Assembly: GCA_023853785.1 (NCBI GenBank)
Contig: JAJIRX010000648.1
Span: 620,001 to 684,000 of the forward strand
Source of the DNA: Psilocybe azurescens
Taxonomy: Eukaryota > Basidiomycota > Agaricomycetes > Agaricales > Agrocybaceae
Length of the DNA stretch: 64,000 nucleotides
Direction: 5' to 3'
The notes below the pieces were generated by a model. The model searched no databases. It saw nothing but the letters and a program-made list of their open reading frames with translations, and was not told the origin of the DNA. Numbering within the stretch: the first letter of the stretch is position 1; every line of letters starts with the position of its first letter. The position numbers and the translations under genes are program-made. Below, one piece after another: positions 1 to 9,933 of this stretch.

Positions 1-2906
1 GAGCTTCTGCTGATCCGCGTTATCCAATTCTAGTTCGATGAGCATCTCCTTGCGTTCTCCATAACGAAGCTCTCCAACATCCACATCGACGTTCTGTCCA
101 TCCGCAGATAAAATGGATTGCGGACCACCAGAGACCTTTCGGATCCTGAATCGATGTCCATCAACGATCTTCAGGTGGAGCTTCATATTTAACAGGCCAA
201 TGGACATCATCCCACCAACACAACCAGCCACACAGTCTCTGAGATCATACCAATCTTTCACAAATGTATAGGTCCCACTTGTATGATTGGACATGAGCCA
301 GAGCGAGGCAGGATCGTGCGAACGACCATAGCCGAACGAATGGATCGGCACATTCGCGGCTTCTGCTCTGGCGAGCACGAGATCCATCTGCGCTCGTCGG
401 GTGCTGTCCGAAGCATCGCTAACCAAAATCAGCCCAGAAACAGGGTTACGGGCTTTTCGTTGGAGTACAACATCAAGGCCTAAAAAGTGCAAGTTCAATG
501 TTGAAACTCTCATCTCAAGTGAGATATATACACACCGTGGTTCACAGCCGTGACAACGTCAGTCTTCTCTTCCTTGGATCCTCTCACCAAAAACTCGTCC
601 TGCGATTCGTCAAGCCGGACGCCCAATTCATCAATGAATTTTTCGAGCCTCTGCCGGCTTTGACCTTTGCCAAGACTAAGGAATGGGCACTTCCTCACCC
701 GACCGCCGATGCCTACTTCAAAGGTGACCAAGCTCAATCGGTCTTTTGGCCCAAGCGAAGCGACGAGGAAGTCTAGGGTCGCTTTTATCACACGGACTTT
801 GAGTTGAGCAGTACTCGGCAGAGCTGACGGTGGCGGAAGCGAGATGACTAAAATTAAATCCATTGAAGGGTGCGGCAGCGGTGAGAGAGAGTTGGAAGGC
901 CCGGATGAGGTGTGGGGTGTGACCAAGTTCGTGGGCGAGTCGTATGCACTCATTTCATCATCTTCTCCTAGAGTAGCCAGTTTGTTCGCGTTTTGCTGAC
1001 GCGCTGTTATCGAGCCATGAGATGTAGACGAGGACATCGTAGAACGAGAGGAGCCGTTGCCATTGAGCAGACTGTCGACGGTGCTGACGGTTGTCTGCGT
1101 ACTGCCGCTCAACATCCGCATGGCCTTTGCGCTGCCGCCAAACTCCTCCATATCCAGGGGTCGTTGGGTTTCTTGCTGTCGAGTACCGTTCTGCGACTGG
1201 AACATGTTCACAAGTGCTTGAATATTGTTCCTCCATGCCTCCAGCGATGCGCGTTCCTTGAAAATCAAGATGAAAGAAGCGAGCTCGTCTTCCATGTCGA
1301 TCGTTAAGCTCATTTCTCCAGCGGCGGATGAAGCTGTGACGTTCTTAATGTGCCTAACGTAAATTCTTCCCTTGAGCCGCAGTACCCCCTTAGATTGACC
1401 AGACACTGATGCATTGCTCCCCTCAGTAAGTCCAGACGCATTCGACAGAAGGCGACCTAGACCGCGCTTCTTTTCTTCAACAACGCAAATGATAGCCTCT
1501 TTAAACAGGTAGACATAAAACTCCCGGATTGCAGAGTCCCGTCTTACTGAGAGGAGATCATACATTTGGAGAGGACCAAGATCTGAGAGTGGGTGTCCCT
1601 TCCAGTCTATGATGCGATTCCGTAGGTCTTCTGTAATTGCAGTGAACGGAGAGTCTTCTTCGGAATGAATTAGCGTATTTGGGCCATAAGCCGCCGAATC
1701 GTGGCCGTTTGACGATGAAGCGTATTGCTCAGTCTGAGGTGTTGACAGCTGTTTATTTTGGTAGCCCCGAGGAGAGATTTCTTCATAGTTTCGCTGTTGG
1801 CGTTGCTGGCGCTGTTGGTCTGGCCGAGGACTGGAGTGACCTGAACTTGCGTCGTTGCGGAGATGACTGTGAGTATTATTTCCATTTCTGCCATAATTGT
1901 CGGGAATAACGGGACCGGGTACGCTGCTAGATGGGCGTTTTCCAGGCAGTTCGATAACAACTATACAGGTTAACGGCTGATTGGCGTCACTTGTTCGAGT
2001 TAATGATGAAAACTCGGGTCGGACTTGGATAGAGGGTGCGACGATGTACTGAGCATGATCCTGGGTCGGGTTAGACTTTACAGAACCGGTGTGATCGAGA
2101 GGATCGTCTTCGGAGGGATCATAGGGACGAGCTGGCTTGCGAATGCGACTTGTTGGGGTATCGCGACCAGGATAGAGAGGAGCTGCCCGACTATCACCCA
2201 TACCTGTGAGAGCGGCGAGCTCTGATCGAGAGTCGATAAGGAAACAGCACGACGGAGACCAAAAAAAAAGTAGAAATAGACGGACTGTTAGATTTTCCAC
2301 TATCGCCATCGCCAACTTTCATGGGACGCCTGCAAACACCACACACGCCGAGGTTTGATTTTCGGGGAACTGTTCTGGCCTGTTGACTTGGAGGCGGGCC
2401 ATAGACAGCGACGAAACATGCCTGAAAAAAAAGATGAGAAAAAGGAGGACTAGATGAAAGTAGCTAGACTGACTTCATGAAGAGCATGTCCACATTCTGG
2501 AACGATGTGGGGTTTTTTCGCCTGGGAGCCTAAAGCTAAAGCTGAGGGGCTCTAGACAGACGGGACACTCGTCGTCGTCGTCCGGGGCATTGTGACTGGA
2601 GACGACGGGAAGAGGGGCCATGTTGATGGAGGAATAGGGATGGTTTAGACTGTGGTTTTCGCTGGAAGAGGTAGTTGTGGAAGCGGAGTATGCGGAGTTG
2701 ATTGATGGGGGTTTGCCGGGTTTGCGGAACACGGTGTTGAAGCCTGTCTTGAAGGGAGATCTGGCAGGAGAAGGAGCGGAGACACCTGGGGGCCTTGGTG
2801 CGTTCCTTGGTGCGATGTAGGTGGGGGTAAGAGGAGGGGACTGGCTTGACTCGCGCTGCTGATGGGACCTGAGAATCCAGCTGTTGGTGGATGTGACAGA
2901 TTTCAT
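1..2906 (-). CDS. RING-PH-VWA protein, Far1/Ste5-like MAPK scaffold (3' end outside window)
   Basis: Order of domains read on the minus strand: a Ser/Pro-rich N-terminus, a RING-H2 finger (about 2585-2330) with the pattern CPVC, ECGHALHEAC and CGVC, a low-complexity Ser/Gln linker, a PH domain (about 1625-1200, ending in AWRNNI), then a von Willebrand A domain (866 to about 250, with DLILVISL and later GLILVSDASDS). This RING-PH-VWA order is that of the yeast pheromone-pathway scaffolds Far1 and Ste5, which tether the MAPK module to G-beta-gamma and the membrane; that function is inferred here from architecture. The start ATG at 2906 was chosen because it lies just before the conserved Ser/Pro-rich stretch; the frame is open back to 3038. 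Introns include one inside the RING (about 2463-2414) and one in the VWA domain (about 533-481). The RING is split by a one-base shift in the T6 run at 2513-2518; removing one base gives a perfect RING. The C-terminus continues left of position 1. Confidence 0.8.
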
Positions 2907-3387
2907 GAACGACCCGAGCGCTGGAGAGTGGACTGCGCTCAAGCTCAAGTATAGTACGGGATAAAGAGAGAGAGGACTGCCATTGATCCCACTAATTCTT
3001 CCTTTTTCTTCCTTTCCCACACTCTTCTTCTCGCCCATAATGCGATGTTCTCTAATTCATTACATAGAGCTGCTGTAACCACCGTGTCACCCTGACAGCA
3101 CCCCTACATTATAACTAACTGCTTTTCACCCGACTTAGCACATAGATCAGTCACTCCATGTCAGTTTGTCACCCGCCGTCTGCAAAAATACACTGCCCTC
3201 CCACCCCCTCCTGCAATCCTGATTTACTTGAAGCACATGTACATACAAGGGCATGCCCACTTTTGATTTCATCGGGCTAGCCGATCACTTATGTATTCCG
3301 ATCGCGCAATACCCCACCACGCGAGCTGCACATGACTGCCCATTTCAAAGGCCCTCGCATCTTGCTCCCTCTTGAGGCTTGAACCCA
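2907..3387. other. Intergenic divergent promoter region
   Basis: About 480 bp between the minus-strand scaffold gene and the plus-strand dioxygenase gene. No further gene is supported. It should hold the promoters of both divergent genes. A pyrimidine-rich patch with GGGATAAAGAGAGAG on the plus strand lies directly upstream of the scaffold gene. No clear TATA box was seen. Confidence 0.5.
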
Positions 3388-4517
3388 ATGGCTTCTTGGA
3401 AATCTCCTCTGCAAGGCTACGAGAGTGCTCCCTCTCTCTCCACCGATTTCAATCCAGACGGTAAATCTCTCGTCAATCCACCTGCCGCTACCAAATCTCC
3501 AGCCTACGACCACTTTCCTTCCCCGATTATCTCATCCAACAATGGCTTTGATTTCCACAGTGAGCTGTCCTGTGGCGCCTATCAGCTATATCTACCGCTC
3601 TTACTGCATCGTCATACATAGTATATTATATGCCATCTAATCAGAAAGAAGCTCAGTATGCAAAAGAGCTTCATGAACGCATAAGGCGAGAGTTTCCAGA
3701 GGTATGTTCCTGCCATCGTCCCTTGACTCTCACAAAATAAGCATCTCTCAGCTCCGTATCTATCGTTTCTGGGATCGTGCAGTAGGTGGGTATTTCTCTC
3801 TCTCTCTCAAGTACGCATCTCGACAAATCTTGAGTACATCCCGGCCTGACCACCGTGCACCCCTGATGCACATCTGTGATGCGGAGAAATTATCTTATCG
3901 CTCTCATTATTAATATCGTTCTACATACGCAGGACCACACCCTACAGCCATGTTTGAAGTCAATACCTTCACTCCACATCAAACCGGGGCTTTCTTTTCT
4001 TGGCTCACCGTCCATCGGGGCCCATGCTCGTAAGTAGCCGACCATTCAGTCTGTTCCTAGTCCTGTGTGACCACTGCGATATCACGGTAAAACACATGCG
4101 TTAAAAAGCCATAAGCTGCATGAACATCAGTGGAATCATGTCCTTCATTTTTATATATAACCCATCTGTATATTGTTCTTCTGATTTACTGACTGATTTT
4201 TTGTTCTGCTCCTCCTTCTTGGAACCTTCTTATTACTGGGTCGGGTCCTCTCCTCCTTCCGATGGAACGACTGACCGGATTTATACCGTCATCATGATTC
4301 CATTTCCATCACATTTACCTACCGAATTCGCCGGCGGTTTTCACGAACTCTTTCGGAATTCTCTCTTTCAAAACCAACTTATTTGTTGTGGCGTTTAAAC
4401 AGCGTCCTTATCCATCCAAACACCGACGATGCCCACAAAGACCACACCGAGCTCATGACATGGATGGGCAGACCCTGGCCCCTCCACACCGAGCTTCTGA
4501 AGCCCCGTTCAACCTGA
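3388..4517 (+). CDS. DOPA 4,5-dioxygenase family protein
   Basis: Five exons (3388-3559, 3622-3701, 3752-3785, 3933-4029, 4403-4517) join in frame to about 165 residues, the usual size of this small family. Recognisable landmarks are FDFHIYY near the N-terminus, YRFWDRAVGPHPTAMFEV in the middle, and FFSWLTVHRGPCSVLIHPNT followed by HKDHTELMTWMGRPWPLHTE at the C-terminus. Several conserved His residues fit a metal site. Family members cleave the aromatic ring of DOPA by extradiol cleavage; the best-known fungal example makes betalain pigment precursors in Amanita muscaria. Whether this copy acts on DOPA or another catechol is not shown by the sequence. The fourth intron, 373 bp, is much longer than others here. 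All splice sites are GT-AG and the reading frame is intact, unlike several neighbours. The ATG at 3388 is the first in frame with the conserved region. Confidence 0.87.
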
Positions 4518-5709
4518 TTCCTTTCTAAATATTCTTATCTGACCCCCAATGCATCCACTAAATGCTCTTGATTCCAAACACGTAAAGATAGGATAGGACG
4601 GAGATGTATATTTTCTACTGCAATAACAATTCGACTGTACTTTTACGATCATACTCGCTGAGTCTGCTGGGGATATACGGGATTGAGTAATAATTGTAGT
4701 TCCAATTAATCAGAGGTGGAGATGGCGTCGGAAGCGGAGGCCTGAGGAATAAGACGGTCTGTCTGGACTCTGTAACAGGTAGAGCAGTGGACCCATAGCC
4801 GACGCGATACGTATCTACTCGTAATTAGGATGGTGGATTGGAACGCAGCTTGCCATGGCAGATACCGTCGATTGAGAGGTTTTTTTCTTTACCAAGTACG
4901 TACACTTTGGTTAGATTAATTGCCGCTTACTATCGTTTCATTTATGCATAATTTGGTTGCGTAGTTTGTGATTAAGCTCTGAACTTCTAACCTTCCACCA
5001 ACCTTTTCTTTTAAAGAGGTTATTGTGCCGGATAAAATTTGAACGAACTTGAACCCCCGTCGTACTTATGTATTTGACCCCACGCATCCCACGAAACTCG
5101 TAATAATCCGTGTAATATTAGTATTCAAAGATCATATTCGCAACCGATGTTGCCTTGGCACGACTACCAAAGACGTAGGCCGTGTAGCACCGTGTACTTC
5201 AGAAACTTGCGCTATTCACAAGCAAAGGACGCATCACAACGGGCGCTTTTCCTATTTATACATTTATATTGTGGTTTGAGATAGTCGTGTTGCCAAACGG
5301 TTTCTCACTAGAGTTCGGCAGATAGGAACGTGGATTGAAGAAGATAACCGATGAGATTCTTAGTTGAGCTGCAAAGCAGCTTTCAGGTCGTGTTTGATAA
5401 GTAGACAGGTGACCGTTCTATCTGGGCGTTGCGATAGGCTTTGGCAAGTCTGTTGAGGGGACCAGAGACAACCAGTGCAGATTTTCAAATGTTGTATGGA
5501 TGATAAAATATGCTGCAACTTGCGAGTGGTATTTTTAATAGTAGTAGATAGTAGTTTGCCGGCAGAGATTGGAACCGTTGTTGATGAGTTATATGTAAGC
5601 ATTGATTAATGTTCAAGTGGCAATTATTTGCAGTTGGGAAAGCCGTAAAGAAGTCATCTTCCAAGCGATGAGATTTTTGTGCAACGCTAGAAGGCTCCGA
5701 GTCAGAGAA
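4518..5709. other. Intergenic, no supported gene
   Basis: Nearly 1.2 kb after the dioxygenase stop, AT-rich, with short chance reading frames only. No repeats, RNA gene or recognisable protein similarity was seen. Confidence 0.45.
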
Positions 5710-6957
5710 TCAAGCGGACGCAGTCTGAGAGTCTGTCCACAAGTGGAAAGATGCCACCCAGGCCCCGATGGGAGACCTCAGATGCGATGGCCATATCTTC
5801 AAAAAGAACAAGACATCAGGATGGTCGGAGAACAGGTACTACATATGTTTCATAGCACTGTCAAACGTTCTGGGTCGATGTCCATGTCAGTGTAAACATG
5901 GGTGTTGTGAAAGTCTGGCTCGGTCCTCTCGGTAATTCCACCATAAGAAAAGGGTCACCCGAGGATGATACGATCCCTGACCCTCGGATGCATCAGGAAA
6001 ATCCTGGAATACAGAATACCCGGCTGGGTGGCATAAATAGCTTCAGACAGTGTATAGCCTTGATCCCCAAGTTTATCGTTTCCTGAAATGGCTGACAATG
6101 ACATGGACAGGCGAGAATGGGGCGTACACAGTATGTATAAAAGCAAAGGCACCGAGTAAAGAGATGATGTAATTCCATGGCAGGTGTGCCTGCCTGAGTA
6201 CTGATATAAGTATTGAATGCGTAACTGCGAATCTAGTCTCCAAATTTGCTGGGCAGTGAGTATTTCTGACATCCTTCCTTTTTCTATCAGGAGAATTGGA
6301 GATCACAACCTCCAACAACAAAGCTTTGCCACGGGGCCGTGTTTTCCTGGTCTTCCGAGCGAAACTAGGCGAAACTAGGAATTGCAGACACGATGTACGA
6401 CTGGGATCGTCTGCCATTTTCATTATTAGATTGAAGGTGCACAGTTGCTTAGAATGAATAGAGACAAAGATAATTGCAACGCGGTTTTCCACTCTCATGA
6501 TTTGGTGTGTAAATTGAGAAGTAACAGACGTCCGTATGTTGACGTCAGTGACCACCAGAGTGAAGCATACAATCCTAAATTCGGCACATCATAATGATGG
6601 TAGGCGTGTATTTTATAGAAGATACATTGTTTTCTCTTGTCAGTGACTGAAAGATCAAGTCCAAAGTTAGAACCGCGAGCGTGATGGTACGCATTGGGTG
6701 AGGGGCATGGATATCTCGGTTGAGATAAGATGGCCATGGGAGACTGGATACAGGTTGAGGTCACGGTGGTATTGAGGGAACCAGTCCGAGTGAACGCAGG
6801 CGAGCATATAGCTCTTGGATATCAAGCACACACCAACAGATTTCCAAGACCAGGTCACATCCCACATTCTCTCTGCCTTAAGCAAGATGAGGCAAGACAG
6901 TGATATCAGTCTATGTGAGTGATGCAAGAGTGATGCAAGCCCAGTACCTGGGTGCAC
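5710..6957 (-). CDS. Possible uncharacterised multi-exon gene or gene remnant
   Basis: I do not recognise this protein. Minus-strand reading gives several stretches that look coding and are flanked by plausible splice sites: TWSWKSVG and DLNLYPVSHGHL (about 6860-6720), RSEDQENTAPWQSFVVGG (about 6360-6310), QIWRLDSQLRIQYLYQ (about 6245-6195), DKLGDQGYTLSEAIYA and RIFLMHPRVRDRIIL (about 6080-5960), HNTHVYTDMDIDPERLT (about 5920-5865) and IWPSHLRSPIGAWV ending at a stop at 5710. They lie in order on one strand but need at least one frame correction to join, and the N-terminus is unclear. It may be a real gene with sequencing indels, or a decayed one. No domain or function is proposed. Confidence 0.27.
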
Positions 6958-7377
6958 GATGACACCATTACAGAAGCCATGTGCTCAGTTTAACCTCAGT
7001 GGTCGGCTCACGCTGTGCGTTTTATTGTGCTCTTCAATGATCATGGTGAAGCCAAGAAACGAGCTTTGAATAGTTTTCGACTCGATAACATACTCGAGTC
7101 TCTCTGTTTTTGGTCAGCACATTGCAATGCATGTGGAAAGAGAGATAAAGTGGAAATCGAAGGAGACCCTTGAGAAATTCTGCCTGCATCTGCGTACAGA
7201 GTTGGTGCGAGACACAAGTGTTTGAACGTTTGAGATCCGCCCGTTCCGTCGTCGGCACGGAAGCGCCCAGCGGCCCAGGCCGAGCTCCCAATTCGTTTAG
7301 CCACCCTCGTACGTATTTACTCCGATCTCTTTCTGCTCAATCACCACCACCCTCGAACAATTTTTTCGTTGCTCAAG

Positions 7378-9029
7378 ATGCCTTCTCAAATCCTGGACAA
7401 CGCACTCGGTGGAATTGGTCGGACTCCTCTGATTCGACTCGACAAGATCGCACAAGCGAATGGCTTGAAGTGCAATCTTTGTTAGCCAAGCACTTGTTAG
7501 ATCTGTTCCTGAAATTTTACTGATGATTATTTCTAGTGGGCAAAGTGGAGTTTATGTCTGCTGGTGGATCGGTGAAGGATAGGATCGCAAAGGCCATGGT
7601 GGAGGCTGCTGAGAGAGATGGAAAATTAATTGCAGGCAAGAGTGTCGTCATCGAGCCCACCTCTGGCAATACCGGTATGCTTGTTCCACAATAATCGTCC
7701 ACCACTGGACGCTGACTTTACTTTAAGGCATTGGTTGGCCATGGCTTGCGCCATCAAGGTAAAGCGACTATTTAACAGTCGTTGATTACATATACTGAAT
7801 ACTATAGATAAGGGTTATTCAGTCATCATAACCCTTCCTAACAAGATGTCTTTGGTATGTCCCACTATAATGCCTAATTCATTACTCGTCTAACTTCGCT
7901 TTCATTTTTCAAGGAGAAAGAGGCTCTTCTTCGAGCACTTGGTGCTGAGGTCATCCGTACACCAACGGAAGCAGCTTGGGATTCTCCGGACAGTCATATA
8001 GGTAGAGCTCCTACTTGTCTCCCTGGCACTCTCGTGGCTGAATTCCTTAACGATCGCAGGTGTTGCAAATCGTCTGCAACGTGAAATACCCTATGGAATT
8101 ATCCTAGATCAATACCGAAATGTGCGTTTATTGTATAGTACCGCGTTGATGGATATTTAATAAGTAATCTTTCAGGTAAACAATCCACTCGCACACGAGC
8201 TGACAACTGGTCCCGAAATTATAGAGGCTGTTGTCTCAACGCCTTCTACTTCATCGAAACCTTCCACACAGAAAGTCGATGTCATGGTAGCCGGTGCAGG
8301 CACAGGAGGAACCATTACTGGCATTGCTCGTGCCATCAAGAAGACACACAATGTAGAGTGCGCAGTAGTTGCCATTGATCCTGTATGTTATCTATTAGTT
8401 CTATTTCAATTGTAGCTAACTCGTGCCATTTATAGAAAGGAAGCATTCTAGCTCAACCGGAAAATCTGAATACCGCAAACGATGGGGAAGCATACATTGT
8501 CGAAGGAATTGGTTATGACTTTGTTCCCGACGTTCTTGACCGTACCGAAGTGGACTCATGGGTGAAAACCGGCGATGAAGAGTCTTTCGCTGCTGTTCAG
8601 GCTCTTATGAAGACCGAGGGTCTTCTGGTTGGAGGTAGCAGCGGCAGTGCGCTTGCTGGTGCTCTCCGGTATTTGAAGAGCGATGCAGGCAAGAATATTG
8701 CTGATACGCCTGGCAAGAACGTTGTCGTTCTACTTCCTGATGGGTCAGTTTCAACATATTCTAGTCTGGTGTTTGTTGTTTTGATATTTCATTCCTTTAT
8801 CAGAATTAGAAATTATATGAGCAAGCCATGGTTTTTGAAGATCGCCATGGAATCCGAACCATCTCCTCTTGCTAACACTATTGCCAAGATCCTCAAGACG
8901 AAGGAATCTGTCACTGGTGCTGCTCAGATCGCCTCGGTACATGAAGAGAGCGGGTCATCTTCAAATCGCGCAGAACGCATTTCGGAAGCGCAAAGCTTCA
9001 CCACTATGGTTGACCGTTTGCACATTTAA
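7378..9029 (+). CDS. CYS4: Cystathionine beta-synthase (PLP enzyme, no Bateman domain)
   Basis: PLP-dependent enzyme of the beta-family that condenses serine (or O-acetylserine) with homocysteine or sulfide in transsulfuration. The PLP lysine is in [15 protein letters not shown] and the phosphate-binding loop in EPTSGNTG and [22 protein letters not shown] and GIRNYM favour cystathionine beta-synthase over bacterial-type cysteine synthase. The start ATG at 7378 precedes the typical [17 protein letters not shown]. About eight exons, roughly 380 residues, ending TMVDRLHI. Yeast Cys4 is about 500 residues because of a C-terminal pair of CBS repeats that respond to S-adenosylmethionine; that pair is absent here, so this copy may be unregulated or may be an O-acetylserine sulfhydrylase-like variant. 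One base seems to be missing at about 7733 (ATTGGTTGG), which breaks the conserved GLAMACAIK; restoring a T repairs it. Confidence 0.87.
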
Positions 9030-9190
9030 TCCCCGTAGATAGATGTTGTGGTTCTTATATATAGATCGTAATTGATAATATTCCCGGATATCTACTTGAA
9101 GGTCCCGGACATATAGCTAAGACTCCCCAGACATAAAACTTGAAGGTGTTCAAATATTGTGCTTCCCGTGGATAAAACTATGCCTCCCAT

Positions 9191-9216
9191 ATCTATCTAT
9201 CTATCTATCTATATCT
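9191..9216. repeat. Tetranucleotide microsatellite (TATC)n
   Basis: About six ATCT/TATC units directly abut the left end of the Helitron. It supplies the A-T dinucleotide at which the element appears to be inserted (A at 9213, element from T at 9214). Confidence 0.8.
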
Positions 9217-9611
9217 ATATTATAAAATGGAAAGGGTCTTTCTCACGGGAGACAAAGACGCCTTCTGATTGGCTACAGGCTTTGCCCAAACCGAGTAATG
9301 GCTTGCCCGACTCTTTACTCACCGACCTTTCATCGACCTGCGTTATATCTTTGTTTTCTCTCTCGCCTTCATCCCGCTGAACCCTATCTTTTGCAACTAT
9401 GACGAATATATGTCTATATTATAAAATGGAAAGGGTCTTTCTCACGGGAGACAAAGACGCCTTCTGATTGGCTACAGGCTTTGCCCAAACCGAGTAATGG
9501 CTTGCCCGACTCTTTACTCACCGACCTTTCATCGACCTGCGTTATATCTTTGTTTTCTCTCTCGCCTTCATCCCGCTGAACCCTATCTTTTGCAACTATG
9601 ACGAATATATG
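9214..9611 (+). repeat. Perfect 199-bp tandem duplication of the Helitron 5' terminus
   Basis: Copy 1 is 9214-9412 and copy 2 is 9413-9611. I compared them base by base and found no difference. Each begins TCTATATTATAAAATGG, the TC start expected of a Helitron, followed by GTCTTTCTCACGGGAGAC and the CTGATTGGCT block that recurs in the downstream non-autonomous element. Identity implies a recent event. Confidence 0.9.
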
Positions 9612-9933
9612 GTACTTAAACTATTTTACATAAATATATAGATCTTTCTTCATTTTTCAATGCATCAGATCTTTCTGACCGTACTGGAATTGCGAGACGT
9701 ACTGGAACTGCAAGATTTCCTCCACCTTTGGGCGCACTGACTATTGTATGCTCTATGCTCTGTGCAAACCATTTATAATTCATTTTCTCAAAATTTAGGG
9801 ACTTCAGGCATGCCACATCATCGCGGTTTCAACCACAGAACACGACCAGTGGCGCATCTTTGCCAAGGTTGATATATAGGGGCTCGCTCTGCGTATGTTG
9901 CTTATTCCCCTCTTTCAATTCAATTTTTAACTG

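Noticed and set aside
4120..4398. 92-codon plus-strand frame with hydrophobic residues
   Set aside because: It lies inside the long intron of the dioxygenase gene, whose flanking exons join perfectly in frame and resemble the family.
9159..9380. Small open frame over the microsatellite and Helitron end
   Set aside because: Created by the TATC repeat and terminal repeat; no coding character.
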